Assembly (NCBI GenBank): GCA_020912385.1
Contig: CP087218.1
Location: forward strand, 434,001-498,000
DNA: 64,000 nucleotides
Origin: Neofusicoccum parvum
Taxonomy: Eukaryota; Ascomycota; Dothideomycetes; Botryosphaeriales; Botryosphaeriaceae
Direction of reading: 5' to 3'
How positions within the stretch are numbered: position 1 is the stretch's first letter; every line of letters begins with the position of its first letter. This document shows, piece by piece, positions 11,841-25,000 of this stretch. Under the pieces are notes generated by a model. The model made no database searches and was not told the origin of the DNA. It saw only the letters and a list, made by a program, of their open reading frames with translations. A program made the position numbers and the translations under genes.

Positions 11841-12228
11841 GGGCGCGGGGCGGGGGCGATCAGGACGGCGCTGTGTGCATAGCCCGGGACCCTGCGAAAT
11901 GAGCGCGTCGGTGCTGTCTGGGGGATGCGCGGGCACGAGAAGCGTGGTGGAAATTATTTTGGGCCGCTCTCGGGCCAAGCGCGACGAGCTTACATGTGTT
12001 CGGGGGTGCCCTGCGGCCGGCTTGAACCAACGACAGGGCCTGTCAACATCCCCATCCATACCGCCTGCGCCCTGCGCCCACCACCGAGCCCCCGTTCACG
12101 CGTCGCGTCCCCCGACCGCCGCCCTCGATGAAGCCTCCATAACACCGCATCGCCAACCCCGCTGAGCACACCCACACACCCGCACACACGCGCCGCCCCG
12201 CCGCGCTGACGGCGACCCCCATTCCACC
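11841..12228. promoter_or_regulatory. divergent promoter between TRM5 and kinesin-3
   Basis: A 388-bp head-to-head intergenic region. It is C-rich on the plus strand just before the kinesin start (12060-12228). No specific factor site recognised. Confidence 0.5.
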
Positions 12229-15200
12229 ATGGCGTCCGGCGGAGGGAACATCAAGGTCGTTGTGCGCTGCAGGCCCTTCAACAGCAGAGGTGCGACCGCC
12301 CCCAGGACGCCGCCCGAGAGCATGCTGACGCCGGCGCAGAGAAGGACCGCAATGCACAATGTATCGTGCAGATGTCTGGCAACCAGACCGTCCTGATCCC
12401 CCCGAAAGGACATGACGCCGCCAAGGGAAAGGGCAACAAGGCCGCTTCCGAGGGCCCCAAGACGTTTGGTTTTGACAGGAGCTACTGGTCTTTTGACAAG
12501 GCCGACCCCAACTATGCCGGCCAGGACAACTTGTTCAACGATCTCGGCAGCCCGCTGCTGGACAACGCATTCCAGGGTTTCAACAACTGTATCTTTGCCT
12601 ACGGTCAGACGGGCTCGGGAAAGTCGTACTCGATGATGGGCTATGGCGAGGAATATGGTGTCATCCCGCGCATCTGCAAGGGCATGTTTGAACGTATCGA
12701 GGAAATGCAGAAGGACCCGGCCCTTAGCTGTACCGTCGAGGTCTCGTATCTCGAGATCTACAACGAGCGCGTTCGCGACCTGCTCAACCCGGCCAACAAA
12801 GGCAACCTGAAAGTCCGCGAGCATCCTTCAACCGGTCCCTACGTGGAAGATTTGGCCAAACTCGTCGTCCGATCCTTTGTAGAAATCGAGAACCTGATGG
12901 ACGAGGGCAACAAGGCCAGAACCGTCGCCGCCACCAACATGAACGAAACCTCGTCTCGATCGCACGCCGTCTTTACCTTAACTCTGACTCAAAAACGCCA
13001 CGACACAGAAACAAACATGGATACGGAGAAGGTTGCGAAGATTAGTCTGGTGGATTTAGCTGGTTCGGAACGTGCTCAGTCCACAGGAGCAACGGGTGCA
13101 CGTCTGAAAGAAGGTGCCGAGATCAACAGATCTCTCTCGACTCTTGGACGTGTTATTGCAGCTTTGGCAGATCTGTCTTCTGGCAAAGCTAAGAAGAAGG
13201 CTGCTTCCATGGTTCCCTATCGAGACTCCGTCCTCACTTGGCTTCTGAAAGACTCGCTCGGAGGTAACAGTATGACAGCCATGATTGCCGCAATTTCGCC
13301 AGCAGATATCAACTTTGACGAAACGCTTTCGACCCTTCGGTACGCCGATTCCGCCAAGCGCATCAAGAACCACGCCGTGGTCAATGAAGATCCGAATGCT
13401 CGCATGATCAGGGAGCTGAAGGAAGAGCTGGCTCAGCTCCGCTCAAAACTTGGCGGCGGAGGTGGTGGCGCCGCGGGGACCGCTGGCCTCCCTCCGGAAG
13501 AGGTTTATGCACCAGATACCCCGCTAGAGAAGCAAATCGTCTCCATCACGTCATCAGACGGAACAGTCAAAAAGGTTTCAAAGGCTGAAATCGCCGAACA
13601 GCTCAGCCAGTCAGAAAAACTGTACAAGGATCTCAACGAAACATGGGAAGAGAAGCTGCAAAAGACAGAGGAGATCCACAAGGAGCGCGAGGCCAAACTC
13701 GAGGAATTGGGTATCAGCATCGAGAAAGGCTTCGTTGGTCTCCACACACCCAAGAAAATGCCCCATTTGGTGAACTTAAGCGACGATCCGTTACTAGCCG
13801 AGTGTTTGGTGTACAACCTGAAGCCAGGTACGACCGTTGTTGGGAACGTTGAAACTCAGGGTCACATCGAAGTTCGCCTCAACGGATCGAAAATTCTTCC
13901 CGAACACTGTACATTCGAGAATGTGGACAACGTCGTGACTGTGGTTCCCAAGCCGAATGCGGGAGTCATGGTCAACGGCATACGCATTGAAGAGCCGAAA
14001 CGACTTCGAAGTGGTTACCGTATCATTCTAGGCGACTTCCACATATTCCGTTTCAACCACCCCGAAGAAGCGCGCGCAGAGCGAGCTGAGCAGGGAAGCC
14101 TTTTGCGTCATTCCGTAACAGCGAGCCAAGTTACCTCACCCGTGGGGACGCCAAACCGACCCGCACATTCTCGAACCTGGAGTAGCGCTAGCCAAGGCCA
14201 ATCCGAGGATCCAAGTCCCCGCGGGGGTTCCCCTGTTCCATTCAAGAGCAGCCGCGATACCGACTGGTCCTTTGCCCGCCGAGAAGCAGTCACGGCAATC
14301 CTTGGACCTGATCAGAAGATTTCCAGCTTGACGGATGACGAGTTGGACGTCTTGTTCGATGATCTGCAGCGCGTTCGTGCGGTGCGCAAAGCGAGGCCGG
14401 AAAGTAAGTTCTTTGAAAGAGATGAGGAAGCAGAGTCCGATGCATCCTTTCCGATCAGAGAAAAGTACGCGTCAACGAGCACGGTGGACAATTTCTCCTT
14501 GGATACTGCATTAACAATCCCCGGAACGCCACAACTCGGCGAGGAAGACGAGCGGCTCAGGGCTTCTCGTGAAGACATGCAGGATCGACTCGATAAGCAG
14601 AAAGGCGAGTATCAAGACAAGCTCAAAGACGCCGAAGAATCTGCGGTCGAAATTGAAGAGATCCGCGTGCAGAAGGTTCAGATGGAAGAGCAGCTCCGCG
14701 TGGTCAAGGAGGAAATGCAGCAGGAACTACAGCGACAGAAGGAGAGTTTTGAGAGACAACTCAAGGACTTCTCCTCACCGACAGCAGAAGGCAAAACATT
14801 TATCTATCTGTCGAAAGAGGAGGCGGAACGAGCCAAACAAGCGTTCGCCCACTGGAGACAGCGCAGATATGTTGCCATGGCGGAAACACTGCTTCAGAAT
14901 GCTGCACTTCTAAAGGAGGCCCAAGTCATGAGTCAGCAAATGGACAAGCATGTTGTCTTCCAGTTCTGTGTCGTCGATGTGGGTCATACTTTCGCTTCCT
15001 CTTATGACCTGGTTCTCAACGGTGTGCCGGGAGAGGATGACGAAGATCTTGAGGCGACCCCCAAACCGTGCATCGGTGTCAGGGTTATTGACTTCAAGGA
15101 TCACGTCATCCATCTCTGGTCCCTGCAGAAACTTCGGAGGCGTGCTAGGGCAATGCGTCAGATGCATCAGTACCTGAACAAGCCGGAGTATATGCAACAC

Positions 15201-17111
15201 TTCCGTCTGGAAAATCCCTTCACGGAGCCTTGCTCGCCAGAGTACTCGCGAATTGGCGATGCGGACGTACCTCTAGCTGCAGTGTTCGAGTCCCGCGTTC
15301 AGGACTTCTCGATAGATGTCACCTCAACATATACGGAAGGAGTGGTTGGTATCCTGCGCCTCTCTCTGGAGCCTTCTTTCGCCGAAGCTTCGTCGTCAAC
15401 GCTCAAGTTCAATGTTGTCATGCACCAAATGATTGGATTCCCGGAGAGAGAAGGAACAGATGTCCACGCACAGTTGTTCTTCCCGGGCATTTCCGACGAA
15501 GGCGGTGCGACCACGACTCAGATGATCAAGGACTTCAACGAGGGGCCGATCAAATTTGAAAGTGTACACAGCATGGGCCTACCTCTCAACAGCCCTCGGA
15601 CAGCTTCCCTTCGCATATCCATCTTCGCCAAAGTCACTACGATGCATCTTGACAAACTGCTCAGTTGGGATGACATGCGGGATTCTGCTCCCAGACCCAA
15701 GGCAAAGCGCATCAACTCCCGACTCCCAGAGTCAGAATTCTATGCTGAAGAGCGCCATGACATTTTTGCCAGAGTCCAGATCCAAGAGATGGCGGAAGAT
15801 GGCAACTATCGCCCCGTCGATGTAGTGCAGACCGGTGCCCTCGACCTGGGAGCTTTCCAACTGCACCAAGGTATTCAGCGCCGCTTCGTCGTCGACCTAA
15901 CCCACAGCTCTGGGCAGATGCTCCAATGGCAAGATATCTCGTCTATCCGCGTTGGCCACGTCAAACTCCTCGACGCAAGCGGCCGCACCGCTGGAACGGA
16001 CTCGCCACAGCCCCAAGTGCCAATGAAGCTGCTGGCCAAGCCTACGGTCAAGGACAATGCCGATGGTACCAGCAACGTGACATTCATCGGACTCTGGGAC
16101 TCCAGCATGCACGGATCTCTTCTTCTAGACCGCACGACGGCGGACCGCTACAGGGTCCAAGTGTCGCTTATCTGGGATGTTGCGTGTGCGAAGCTGGCAA
16201 AACCCATGACCTTCTCGCTCGACCTCTCAGTTCAGATCCGCTCTCGCGCCTACATTCGTCCCACGTCGATGTTCAGTGCCATGTTCAGCGCCCAACGTAT
16301 TGTCCATTCCACTGTCGGCATGTTCTCTGTGGCGATCAGACCCGTTTCTGCCAAGCGAGCCGTCGATCTGTGGAGAATGAGCACTCAGCACGATTACGTC
16401 AAAGGAGAGGAAATGCTTACCGGTTGGACTCCACGCGGTGTTTCGCTAGTCAAGGATTTCCTCGCGACGCGCAAACGACGGAGAAGGATCGCCGAAATCG
16501 AGACGGCTCGGAGCATCCTCAGCCAACGTGCGCTCACGACCAATGGCGATGCGTACTTGGAGCTTGAGGGCGAGCTCAACGATCGCCAAAAGGAGCTCCT
16601 TACCAAGGTGCTCGCGCTCTGGCAGACGAAGAAGGACATCGGCGAGATCATTCTCACCAAGGAAAACCTTGAGCCCCCGGAGCGTGGAGCAGCCTTCGCC
16701 ACACCGCCCAACGGCGAGACCAAGCCCACGCTTGTTTCAGAGGTGCGTTATGTGCCAAAAAATCCGACGATGCTCAAGAGCGGCTACCTCATGACGCCGG
16801 ATGACACCAATACGCGATGGGTACGACGGTTTGTGGAGCTGCGAAGACCGTACCTGCACGTGTACACGGTCCCCGAAGGTGACGAGCTCAACGCTATCAA
16901 TCTGTCCACGTCTCGCATCGACCACCAGCCGCAGCTGGCCGGGTTGCTGCAGCGGCACAACATGAACGTCTTTGCCGTCTTCGCGCCGCAGAACACGTTC
17001 CTTTTCGCGGCCAAGGGCGAGCGCGAAAAGATCGAGTGGATCCTCAAAATCGATCAGAGCTACTTCAGCAGCGGGAGCGGGACGCCCGCAGAGGACGACG
17101 ACAGTGCTTAG
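12229..17111 (+). CDS. kinesin-3 family motor (KIF1A/UNC-104/UncA type) with FHA and PH domains
   Basis: Plus-end-directed microtubule motor that moves vesicles and early endosomes in hyphae. Exon 1 (12229-12289) encodes MASGGGNIKVVVRCRPFNSR and joins the large exon 12340-17111 across a 50-nt intron (G|AG = Glu), for 1,610 aa. Motor domain: P-loop GQTGSGKS from about residue 109, switch I NETSSRSHA near 222, switch II DLAGSER near 259. A neck and short coiled coil follow, then an FHA domain (about 490-590), a second coiled coil (about 740-830), a KIF1B-like region (about 840-910), a DUF3694 region (about 1250-1340) and a C-terminal PH domain (about 1498-1596, SGYLMTPDDTNTRWVRRFVE) for phosphoinositide membranes. 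Length and domain order match fungal UncA. The start is supported by a Kozak-like caccATGG. Confidence 0.95.
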
Positions 17112-18227
17112 GAATTTTTTTATCATGAACAAAAGAACGGAAAACAACGAGTCTCTCTTTCAACCCAACCGATGCCAAGGATGGATATCCCACCCTCTCC
17201 TTTGTTATCCGTGTGTATGTACGAGTTCGAAATGCCGGCGTCGAGAGATAACGATTCGTTTCCTGCGCAGTAGAGAAGGTTAAGTTGTTGGATGGATGAT
17301 GGATGGATGGACAGGGTTCGTCTTTTACTGTATTTTCTGCTTTTTGCTACCAATTTGGCTCGGCAGGCACACAGGATTACTTGGAGGCGGCCCGCTGCAA
17401 ATGCTCTGTTTCTGATACCCAAAGAATGTCCGCGAGAAAGATTACGCGGTACCCTTTTCTAGTTACTTTCTTCTCTCTACATATATACACATTTCCTTTT
17501 TCTGGTCCAGATAGATCGCGCACCTACAACAGGAGAAAAGGAATATTATCTTTGTTTACTATAGGATTCTTCCGACCCAGTCAACTGTGGCGTTCTGCCA
17601 GCTTATGGCATCGAATCTTCGAGCAGAGGGAACGATCACACGGTAGGTCCAGACCGCAACGCTGCACTGTAGGTGGTCGTCAGGGAAGTTTAGCGAGTTA
17701 TTGGTTCGCTGCGGAAGCCGAGTCAGGGCATACATTAGCGCAGCGCTAGTCTGATCCCGAGTACGCAATATCTAAATGTATCCTCCTACCACAGCCACGT
17801 ATACTGCCTAAATCGACCGGGTCGTGGTCCTAGCTGGAACAGTTGGCAGTTCTAGTGTCTAGATGCTGTGCCAAGCCTGGCCAGCTGCCTTCGATGCTTT
17901 TTTCTTCGCGCAGGCTTTATTGAGTCACCCCATCTCATGCAGCAAAGGACGCTCCGCTGAAATAAGTGCACTTAATTTCGTAAGGTTTAGAGTAACTACA
18001 TGCCCGATATCATGTTGCCTGCAGCCGAAGCGCCGTCGCTCGAGCTACTTTTGCGGGTGAAGTAAGAAGAGAAGGGAAACAGTCCGAGAAGAATAACTAC
18101 ACATCGCGATGGGAAAGGAGCGGTAAGGACTGTTCTTGCACCATCAGGGCCATCCGCATGTTGCCACCCCCTCCCCTCTTTACTTGAATGACTTTTGCTG
18201 CTAGGCGCGCATGTTGACGGAGAGCGC
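17112..18227. other. intergenic region between convergent kinesin and hydrophobin genes
   Basis: About 1.1 kb at the 3' ends of two convergent genes. Small frames here lack protein-like composition or known motifs. I looked for tRNA-like B-box sequences and saw none. Confidence 0.45.
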
Positions 18228-18761
18228 TTAGAGGATGTCGGTGCACTGGAGGCCGAGGTCGACGTTGATGAGGCCCTAGGGGGTCGAATCAGCCGGCAGG
18301 CTCTGCAGCCACGGTTAGAGTGTTCATTGGGAGGACTTACAGTCTGCTTGCTGCCGCTGCAGCACTTGACCGTGTTGCTGTTGCCGCAGGCAGAGCTGGC
18401 GCTGGTCGTGCTGAGGATGTTCACTATCGTAGGTCCCGTAATTAGCTTCAAAAAAGAAATATTTCCTCACTCGTCCAAATGAAGAAGCGATCAATGACTT
18501 ACAGATGGGGACGCTGATGCCGGAGCAGCTGCCGGCGTTAAGAAATTTCAGTCCGAGGAGGGTGCTGAGCAGGCCGACGTTGGTCGTCTTGTCGGAGGTA
18601 TTGCAGCACGAGACGACCTGGTTAGCGTTGCAGGTCTTAGAAGCGCCACCCAGGGTCTTGTCGGTACGGGCCTCGATCTCGACCTCGACGTTGGCGGTCG
18701 GGACGGCGCTGGCGACGACGGCCATGGAGATGAAGGTAGAGGCGATGGTGGAGAACTTCAT
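18228..18761 (-). CDS. class I hydrophobin
   Basis: Small secreted amphipathic protein that self-assembles at air-water interfaces and coats hyphae or spores. Exons 18503-18761, 18341-18423 and 18228-18275 give 129 aa; both junctions keep frame (T|TG = Leu; phase 0). A signal peptide is clear (MKFSTIASTFISMAVVASAVP). All eight cysteines are present in hydrophobin order: C-x7-CC-x25-C-x19-C-x7-CC-x16-C, spacing that fits class I rather than class II. The last exon is only 48 nt and supplies the eighth cysteine in LGLQCTDIL. A TATA-like box lies about 126 bp upstream of the ATG. Without splicing the frame would lose the last four cysteines. Confidence 0.93.
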
Positions 18762-18886
18762 TTTGGCTGGTGGTGGGGTGGTTGTTGGAAAGAGGGGTGG
18801 GTTGGAGATGGAGGTCTGGATGGGCTGCTCTGATGAATGGAGAAGATGGTGCTGCTGATGATTCTTTGGAGAGGGAATCGAGGAGG

Positions 18887-18894
18887 TTTATATA
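18887..18894 (-). promoter_or_regulatory. TATA-like box of the hydrophobin gene
   Basis: On the minus strand the sequence reads TATATAAA, about 126 bp before the hydrophobin ATG at 18761, a spacing usual for strongly expressed fungal genes. Seen directly; function inferred. Confidence 0.5.
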
Positions 18895-21800
18895 TTCGGA
18901 GACAGTTGGCAATGGCGGCAGGCGCCTGTGCTCGTGGAGGCATCCGGGGCGACCGCCCTTCCCTCCCGGTCGACGGGATGACTCTGGCCGCCGTCTTGGT
19001 GGCTTTTCCACCGTGTTGTCCCCATAGAGCTGCCTTGCTCTTGCTTTTTGCCTGTTTTGCCCTGCTCGTGTTCACGTCAATACTCCTTTTCCCTGCCCTG
19101 CCTTGCATTCGCGCCGGCATGTCCGTGTTGACGCCGTGAGGGCGGTTGAGGTTTGCCAGGGTGGATGCGTTGGCGCGGGACACTTCAGCTCGTGGCCCGT
19201 TGGACGCCAGAATTGCCTTTCTCTCTCCGTATATGGTTAATAGGTGGCGCGGGATAGGATGATGATCAGCCCCTCAGCTCCACTACCATCATTGTGCAGG
19301 TACCCAGAACGAAGTACTGCCTATCACGATTGGTCCCGGTGCCGCACGAGCTTGGATGCTATGCTCAACTTCGAGAACACGGCCAAGCAAAATGGTTGAG
19401 CTGAAAAGTGCTCTGCACATCATGGGGATGATTTGTGGGGTGTGAGGACGGCAATGCTCAGCTCCAGTGGCCGGAGGAATGGATCCCGGCTGGCCCACTG
19501 ACAGATCGCAGTCTCCGGCTCCGACCCAGGGGCATGCAAGCAATCGAGATGCGGAGTCTCTCAGATAGTTGAGCCGTCATGCGGTATCCATGTGTACATC
19601 GCCGTGGAGCAATCGCCAGGAGCATCGAGTGAGATCTCGCGTTTGCCAGATTAGAAGCCGGCATCGAGGCGATGCGGACATCATGGACCTAGTAGCTAGC
19701 TGACTACTAGATTCTTTGCAGCGCAGAGCCTCCACGCAAAAGAAACAAGAAACATGACAGCCTTGCTGCCGAGATGCAAAGCACTAGCAGGAGGTGCTGT
19801 ACCTCTCAGGGGAAGGTGGGTGATTGGACAGTGGCGGGCGCCCGAATCAGGATTCAGGGCCGGCGCCAGACCAGAAGCGTGTGGGTCGAAGGGATTTCAC
19901 GGCTTAATGAATCAAGACCAGAGGCGCGCCTGTCCGATTTCGACGACGGCTCAAGGGGCGTGCAGAGTTGTGGAGTAGGTTCGGGCCGCGCTGATGCTTG
20001 GTCGAAGCGACGAAGTGGAGCCACCTCGTAAACTCACTGCTGCGGGAGATGGTCACGATCCGCAAGATGCTATTGACAGCGGCCTGGTTAGGATCGCCCG
20101 GCAGAGATGTGTGCAGATTGCTCGACTGCGAACCGCTGGAGGTGCGGGGTTGCGTGGTTGTATGCTGCGCCAAATATATCTCTGGCAAAGCCAACTGCTC
20201 CTCCACGCCATGGTGCAGAGAGCTAGCCAGACGGCCGGGGCCAATCATTGCCGCGCCAGGAGGCAACGCCGGCTGCAGCCGCGGAGGAGAGCTAGAAGCC
20301 TTGGGCTGTGGAGAAGATACGAGCTTGATCGACCGCAATTGCCTTTCCGGGTGTTCTGGATGAATGCTCGAGGAGGAAGTGTCCGCTTCGGGCAAGGCAG
20401 CGCCAGGCCAAGCTGCGAGAAGCGGCCAACGCGCGCGCTTGGGATGCAACGAGCATAGCGGGCGCGCGGGCGGGCGAAGCTAGACGACTGACAGGCGGGC
20501 GACACGGCAGGCGGTTGGATGCACGAGCCCAGCGCTGTTGGCGCCGCGCCTGGGGGCCGGTGCTGTGTGCAGCGCATGTTGTGCAGGAGCCAGGCACGCG
20601 AGGTGATGCGCGGGAGCCGCTGGTGCGGGACTCAGCGGCGCGGGAGGCAGCACGTCAAGCACCCAGATCGCGCTGCGTGGGCGACGGACGTCGCGCGTCT
20701 GGCGATGTAGGACAGCGCGCGTGGGCGGTGGTGGAGGTGGCGGCAGCGTTGACACTGCCGGGTTGCACACAGGCCCGCCACCCGACGCCGCCCCGGACGG
20801 TCTCCCGCCGTGCCGCCTGCGCCCGCGAGCGCCTCCAACGCACCGCCCACCGCCACCACCACCCACCGCGCTCCCTCACCGCGCGGCCCGTGGTCCTGAT
20901 TTACCCACAGTGCCAGCAATCACCGCCCCGCCGCCTCGCCCAATCCTCGCCCGTCCCGCCGCGCTGTCAACCGCAGCGCCTGCCGCCTGCGCTCCCGCCC
21001 GCCTCGTCGGGACGCGACGCGGCTCTCGCCCAAGACTCCGGGGTGCATATCCTGCCCCTTCTGGAGCCCGCGGCGCGATCGCCGCTCCTGCCGTCCTGTT
21101 CCGTCATCATGCCTGGCCCGCCGCCAAACGCCGACGCTGTGTGCCCGCTGCTGTGTGACGGAGATGAAGCTGCCCCTCGAGCCATCCTCGCCGGCGCCGG
21201 TGTGCTGACCGCAAGGCTGTCATTCGACCGCCTGATGTGGCTGCCGCCCAGCACGCCGTCCCTGTCCAACGGCCTGTCCGTCATTTGCTCGCGGAGGCAT
21301 CCACGCGAGCGCCAGCCGTCCAATCGAGCCTGATGGCTGAAATGCTGACTGCTGAACACCGGAACAGGACCTATGTTCTGTGAACTCACACACCCGCAGC
21401 GTGCTTCCCACGCCCTCTCCTGCATGCCAATACACCTGCTCCCGACGAAGCTGGCCGTAACGACTGACCGGTTCAGAAGCCTGACAAAAGGGCGCCGCAC
21501 GTGGTGGCTGGACCCGCACCGCATTCAGAGACATCCGCTGCGCGCGCGTGCAGAAGGCGAGTCAGGCCACGGGCCAAAGGACCACGATCCAGAGCCCCCA
21601 GGCCATTGCAGCCCATCTCATAACGAATGGCTTGCGTTTTTCTTTTTCGTTCTCGTATGCCGCACTTTCCGCCTGCAGTAGCAGACCCACTGCTCCATCG
21701 GCCCACCGTCACGGTGGAGACACCCGGGCGAAGGCTTCGTTCGGACTTATGGAGGAATCTCGCGAGGCACTCAAAGAAGGCAACAGCCCTTTAGAAAACA

Positions 21801-22055
21801 AATTACATACTAATGCACTGCTGGCAAGGAATACAGATAGATGCGTGCAGTCTGGCAATCGCACTTTTATGAAGGAAGGAAGTCTCCGTGAATGCATGAC
21901 CCTGGAACCAGAAGGAAAAACGGAAAACAAACACCGAAATGCAACCAGAAACAATGCAGTCCTGACTCAATCGTCCGCGTCCTCATTCACCCTCCGCAGG
22001 TCTCTGCGTGTCCTCGAAGGATGGGAGGATCTGCCATACACGCCTGCTAGAGAGC
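18895..22055. other. long gene-free region upstream of hydrophobin, with GC-rich block
   Basis: Over 3 kb with no gene I can support. The block at about 20460-21100 is very GC-rich and open in several frames at once (including a 272-codon plus-strand frame at 20515-21333), but the translations are low-complexity, rich in R, A and P, without any motif. The neighbouring genes are both on the minus strand, so this region is the distal upstream side of the hydrophobin and the 3' flank of the large repeat protein. It may hold regulatory sequence or a non-coding transcript; neither is demonstrated. Confidence 0.4.
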
Positions 22056-25000
22056 TCAGCTCGGAACCTGATGATGCGGATGCTGATGCTGATACAGACC
22101 CTTGATCGCCGCGCTCCTGTTGTCCGTCACCGTCCCCGACTTGCTCCCGCTGCTGCCGTTGCGCGAGCTTGCTCCTCCCGGGGTGATGCTGTCCATGCTC
22201 TCCGTATACCTGCTGCTTCCACGCGCGCTGCGATCACGGAGGGAGGCCTCGCTCGCTGGCGTCGTCGGGTCGACGGGGCTGGGCGCGAAGGATGAGTGTC
22301 GCCGCCCGCTGCTGGCCCGGCTGGACTCCTCTCCCAGTGTCCGCGGCTTGCTTCTGAGGCTTGCGCTACGCTCGATGACGGGCTTGTCCCTCATCCGATA
22401 ATGCGGCCGCTCATCAGCTTCCGACCCGCGCCTGGAGCTTGTCCGTGTCCTCGACGAGGGTCGCTCGCTGCGTATGCTCGGCGCCTTCTCCTCTGACGGT
22501 GTGGAAAGTGTTGGAATGGAGGAGTCGCTTGACTTTGGCTCGTCGTCTCCCTTGATGCTGTCCGCTTTGATGCTGGAAGAGCGTCTCCTGCTCGAGGAGC
22601 TCTTGACACTCTCAGCCTTGTCGCTCTTCACGCTGTAGACGCTCGGAGCTTTCTCACTCTTGACGCTGTGGATGCTGGGCGCCTTCTCGCTCCTAACACT
22701 GCGAATACTCGGAGCTCTCTCGCTCCTGGCGCTCCTAACGCTTGGCGCTTTGCTTCTTATGCTTTCAGCCCTCTTGCTAAGGGCCGGTGAGGGCGCTCTG
22801 GCCTCCTCGGGCGGAGGCGTCGGTGGCTTGGTCTCTTCGGCTGCAGGAGGACTGTCCGTGGCAGCTGCCGGCGTTGATCCAATCACGCGTGGGATGGCAA
22901 TGTAGCCGCCGCTCTCGGACTCGGGCTTGGGCTCCTCAGCTGGCGTCTCTTCCGTCTTCGGCTCTGCTTCACCGACCTTCTCCTCTTCGGGCTTTTCGCC
23001 CTCAGTCTTCTCGCCATCAGGTTTCTCGCCCTCAGGCTGCTCCTCCGTACTGGGTTCCTCGACAGCCTTCTCCTCTGGAGCCGGCTCCTCCACGGGCTTT
23101 TCCTCCTCTTTGGTCTCCTCACTGGTGACCTCAGGGGCGTCGGCCTCTGGGGCCTTCTCTTCTACTGGCTGAGCAGGCGTGTCTTCTGCTGGTGTCTCTT
23201 CCGATTTCTCCTCAGTCGGAGCGTCATCGGCGCTCTTCTCTTCAGTCGTTTCTTCAGTCTTCTCCTCGCTGCTTGGCTCCTCTGGTGGGTTTTCGTCGCC
23301 AGGACTCTCTTCACTAGACTTTTCGTTTGCCGGTTTGTCGTCGGCGGGGCTTTCGTCGCTTGGCTTGTCCTCTGGAAGAGACTCTTCGCTTGGCTTTTCT
23401 TCTGGAGGAGACTCCTCGCTTGGCTTTTCTTCTGGAGGAGCTTCTTCGCTCGGCTTCTCCTCAGTTGTCTGCTCTTCGCTGGGCTTGTCTTCGCCAGGTG
23501 TGTCATCTACTGCTTTCTCTTCGCTTGTGGTTTCTTCAGCGGGTTTGTCGTCAGTCTTCTCTTCGCCAGTCTGCTCCTCGGTGGTTGCTTCTGGAGTAGT
23601 TTGATCCTCCGAGGGCTTCTCTTCGGTCTGCTCATCCTTGGCCACCTCCTCGGTGCTGACCTGCTCCGGTGCGGGATCACCTTCGGTTGCCGGGGGATCA
23701 GTTGGCGGAGGGTCGGACTCCGGGGCGTCTTTGCTCTCCTCGCCCTTCTCGCCCTCTTCTGTCTTGGCCTCTACTACATCATCAGGCTTCGGTGCGTCTT
23801 CCGTGCTCGCTGGGCTCTCCTCTACAGCTGATGGACTCTCATCCACAGCCGGTGGACTCTCCTCTACAGGTGGATCTACTTCTTCTTTCGTCTCCTCTCC
23901 AGATTCCTCCTTCTTTTCCTCCTCTTTCTCACCATTCTCCGTCGCGTCCGCAGCAATAGCGAGCCCCGCGGCGGCCGCGGCAGCAGCAGCAGCAGCCGCA
24001 ACGGCCGCCGCCGCGGCGTCGCCATCGCCATCACCACCACCGCCCCCCTCATCCTCCGCCGTCTTGCCGTCCTCAACAGCTGGAGGGTCCTTTGACGCCG
24101 ATTCAGTACTCGTCTCTTCCTTTTGTTCAGATGCGGAGGACTCGGTACCTGACAGACCCGCCAGCTCCACCTCGCGCAGCCTCGACAGCACCGGCGGCGA
24201 GTCCTCGTACAGCGCCAGCCCGTAGCAGTACACGCACCCCTCGTCCGGCTTGTCCTCATGCACGCTGCCGCCGCTCCCGTTCTCCTGGTTGTTCCGCAGC
24301 TTGGGCTCGCGCTCGATGACGGGGAACAGGCGCAGCAGCGCCTTGGTCTTGGGCGCCATCTTCTCGTCCAGGTCGGCGATGGAGCTGACGGCGTAGCCGG
24401 GGACGTCGAAGGGCTGGGGCGGCCAGTAGGCGTCGCGCTGGTCGTCCGGGCAGGCGTCGCCGGGCGCGGGCATCGAGGCCGAGATCATCTCGCGCTCGAT
24501 GCGGGCGAAGCGCCACGTCTCGGCCGCCAGCTTGACGATGCGGCGCACCTCGACGCGCACGTTCTCCTCCTCCATCGGGTCCGCCGCCAGCGGCTGGATC
24601 GCCGTGCAGATCTCCTCGACCACCGCCCCCGCCGCCCGGTTGATGCGCTGCTTGGCGTCGGGCCCGCGGAAGAGCGTCGACAGCGTGTGCTGCCGCCACG
24701 TCGCTTCCCGCAGCGCGTTCTTGGTGCGTAGCTGGTCGCTGACCTCCTGGAGGAGCTTGGTGGTCGCGTCTTCCATGCCCTCCGGGCTGAAGAGGAACGG
24801 CGTGAATATGCGGAGCGTGATGATGGACGAGATCTGGTGCATGACGTATGAGACCCGGATGTGGGAGGCGGCCGGCGTGTCGTCCAGGAAGGTCGGCACG
24901 CCTGGCGGCAGATCGCCCACGGCTTCGGCGGCTGGTGCTGGGTCGGGGAGCTTCTTGAAGTAGTTGTTGGATACCGAGAAGACCTGTTGTTGGAGACGAG

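Noticed and set aside
12000..12060. TGGTTCAAGCC on the minus strand resembling a tRNA B-box
   Set aside because: No matching A-box or cloverleaf stems at the right distance; it lies in the leader of TRM5.
20515..21333. 272-codon plus-strand open frame
   Set aside because: R/A/P-rich low-complexity translation in a GC-rich block where other frames and the opposite strand are open too; no motif and no homologue recognised.
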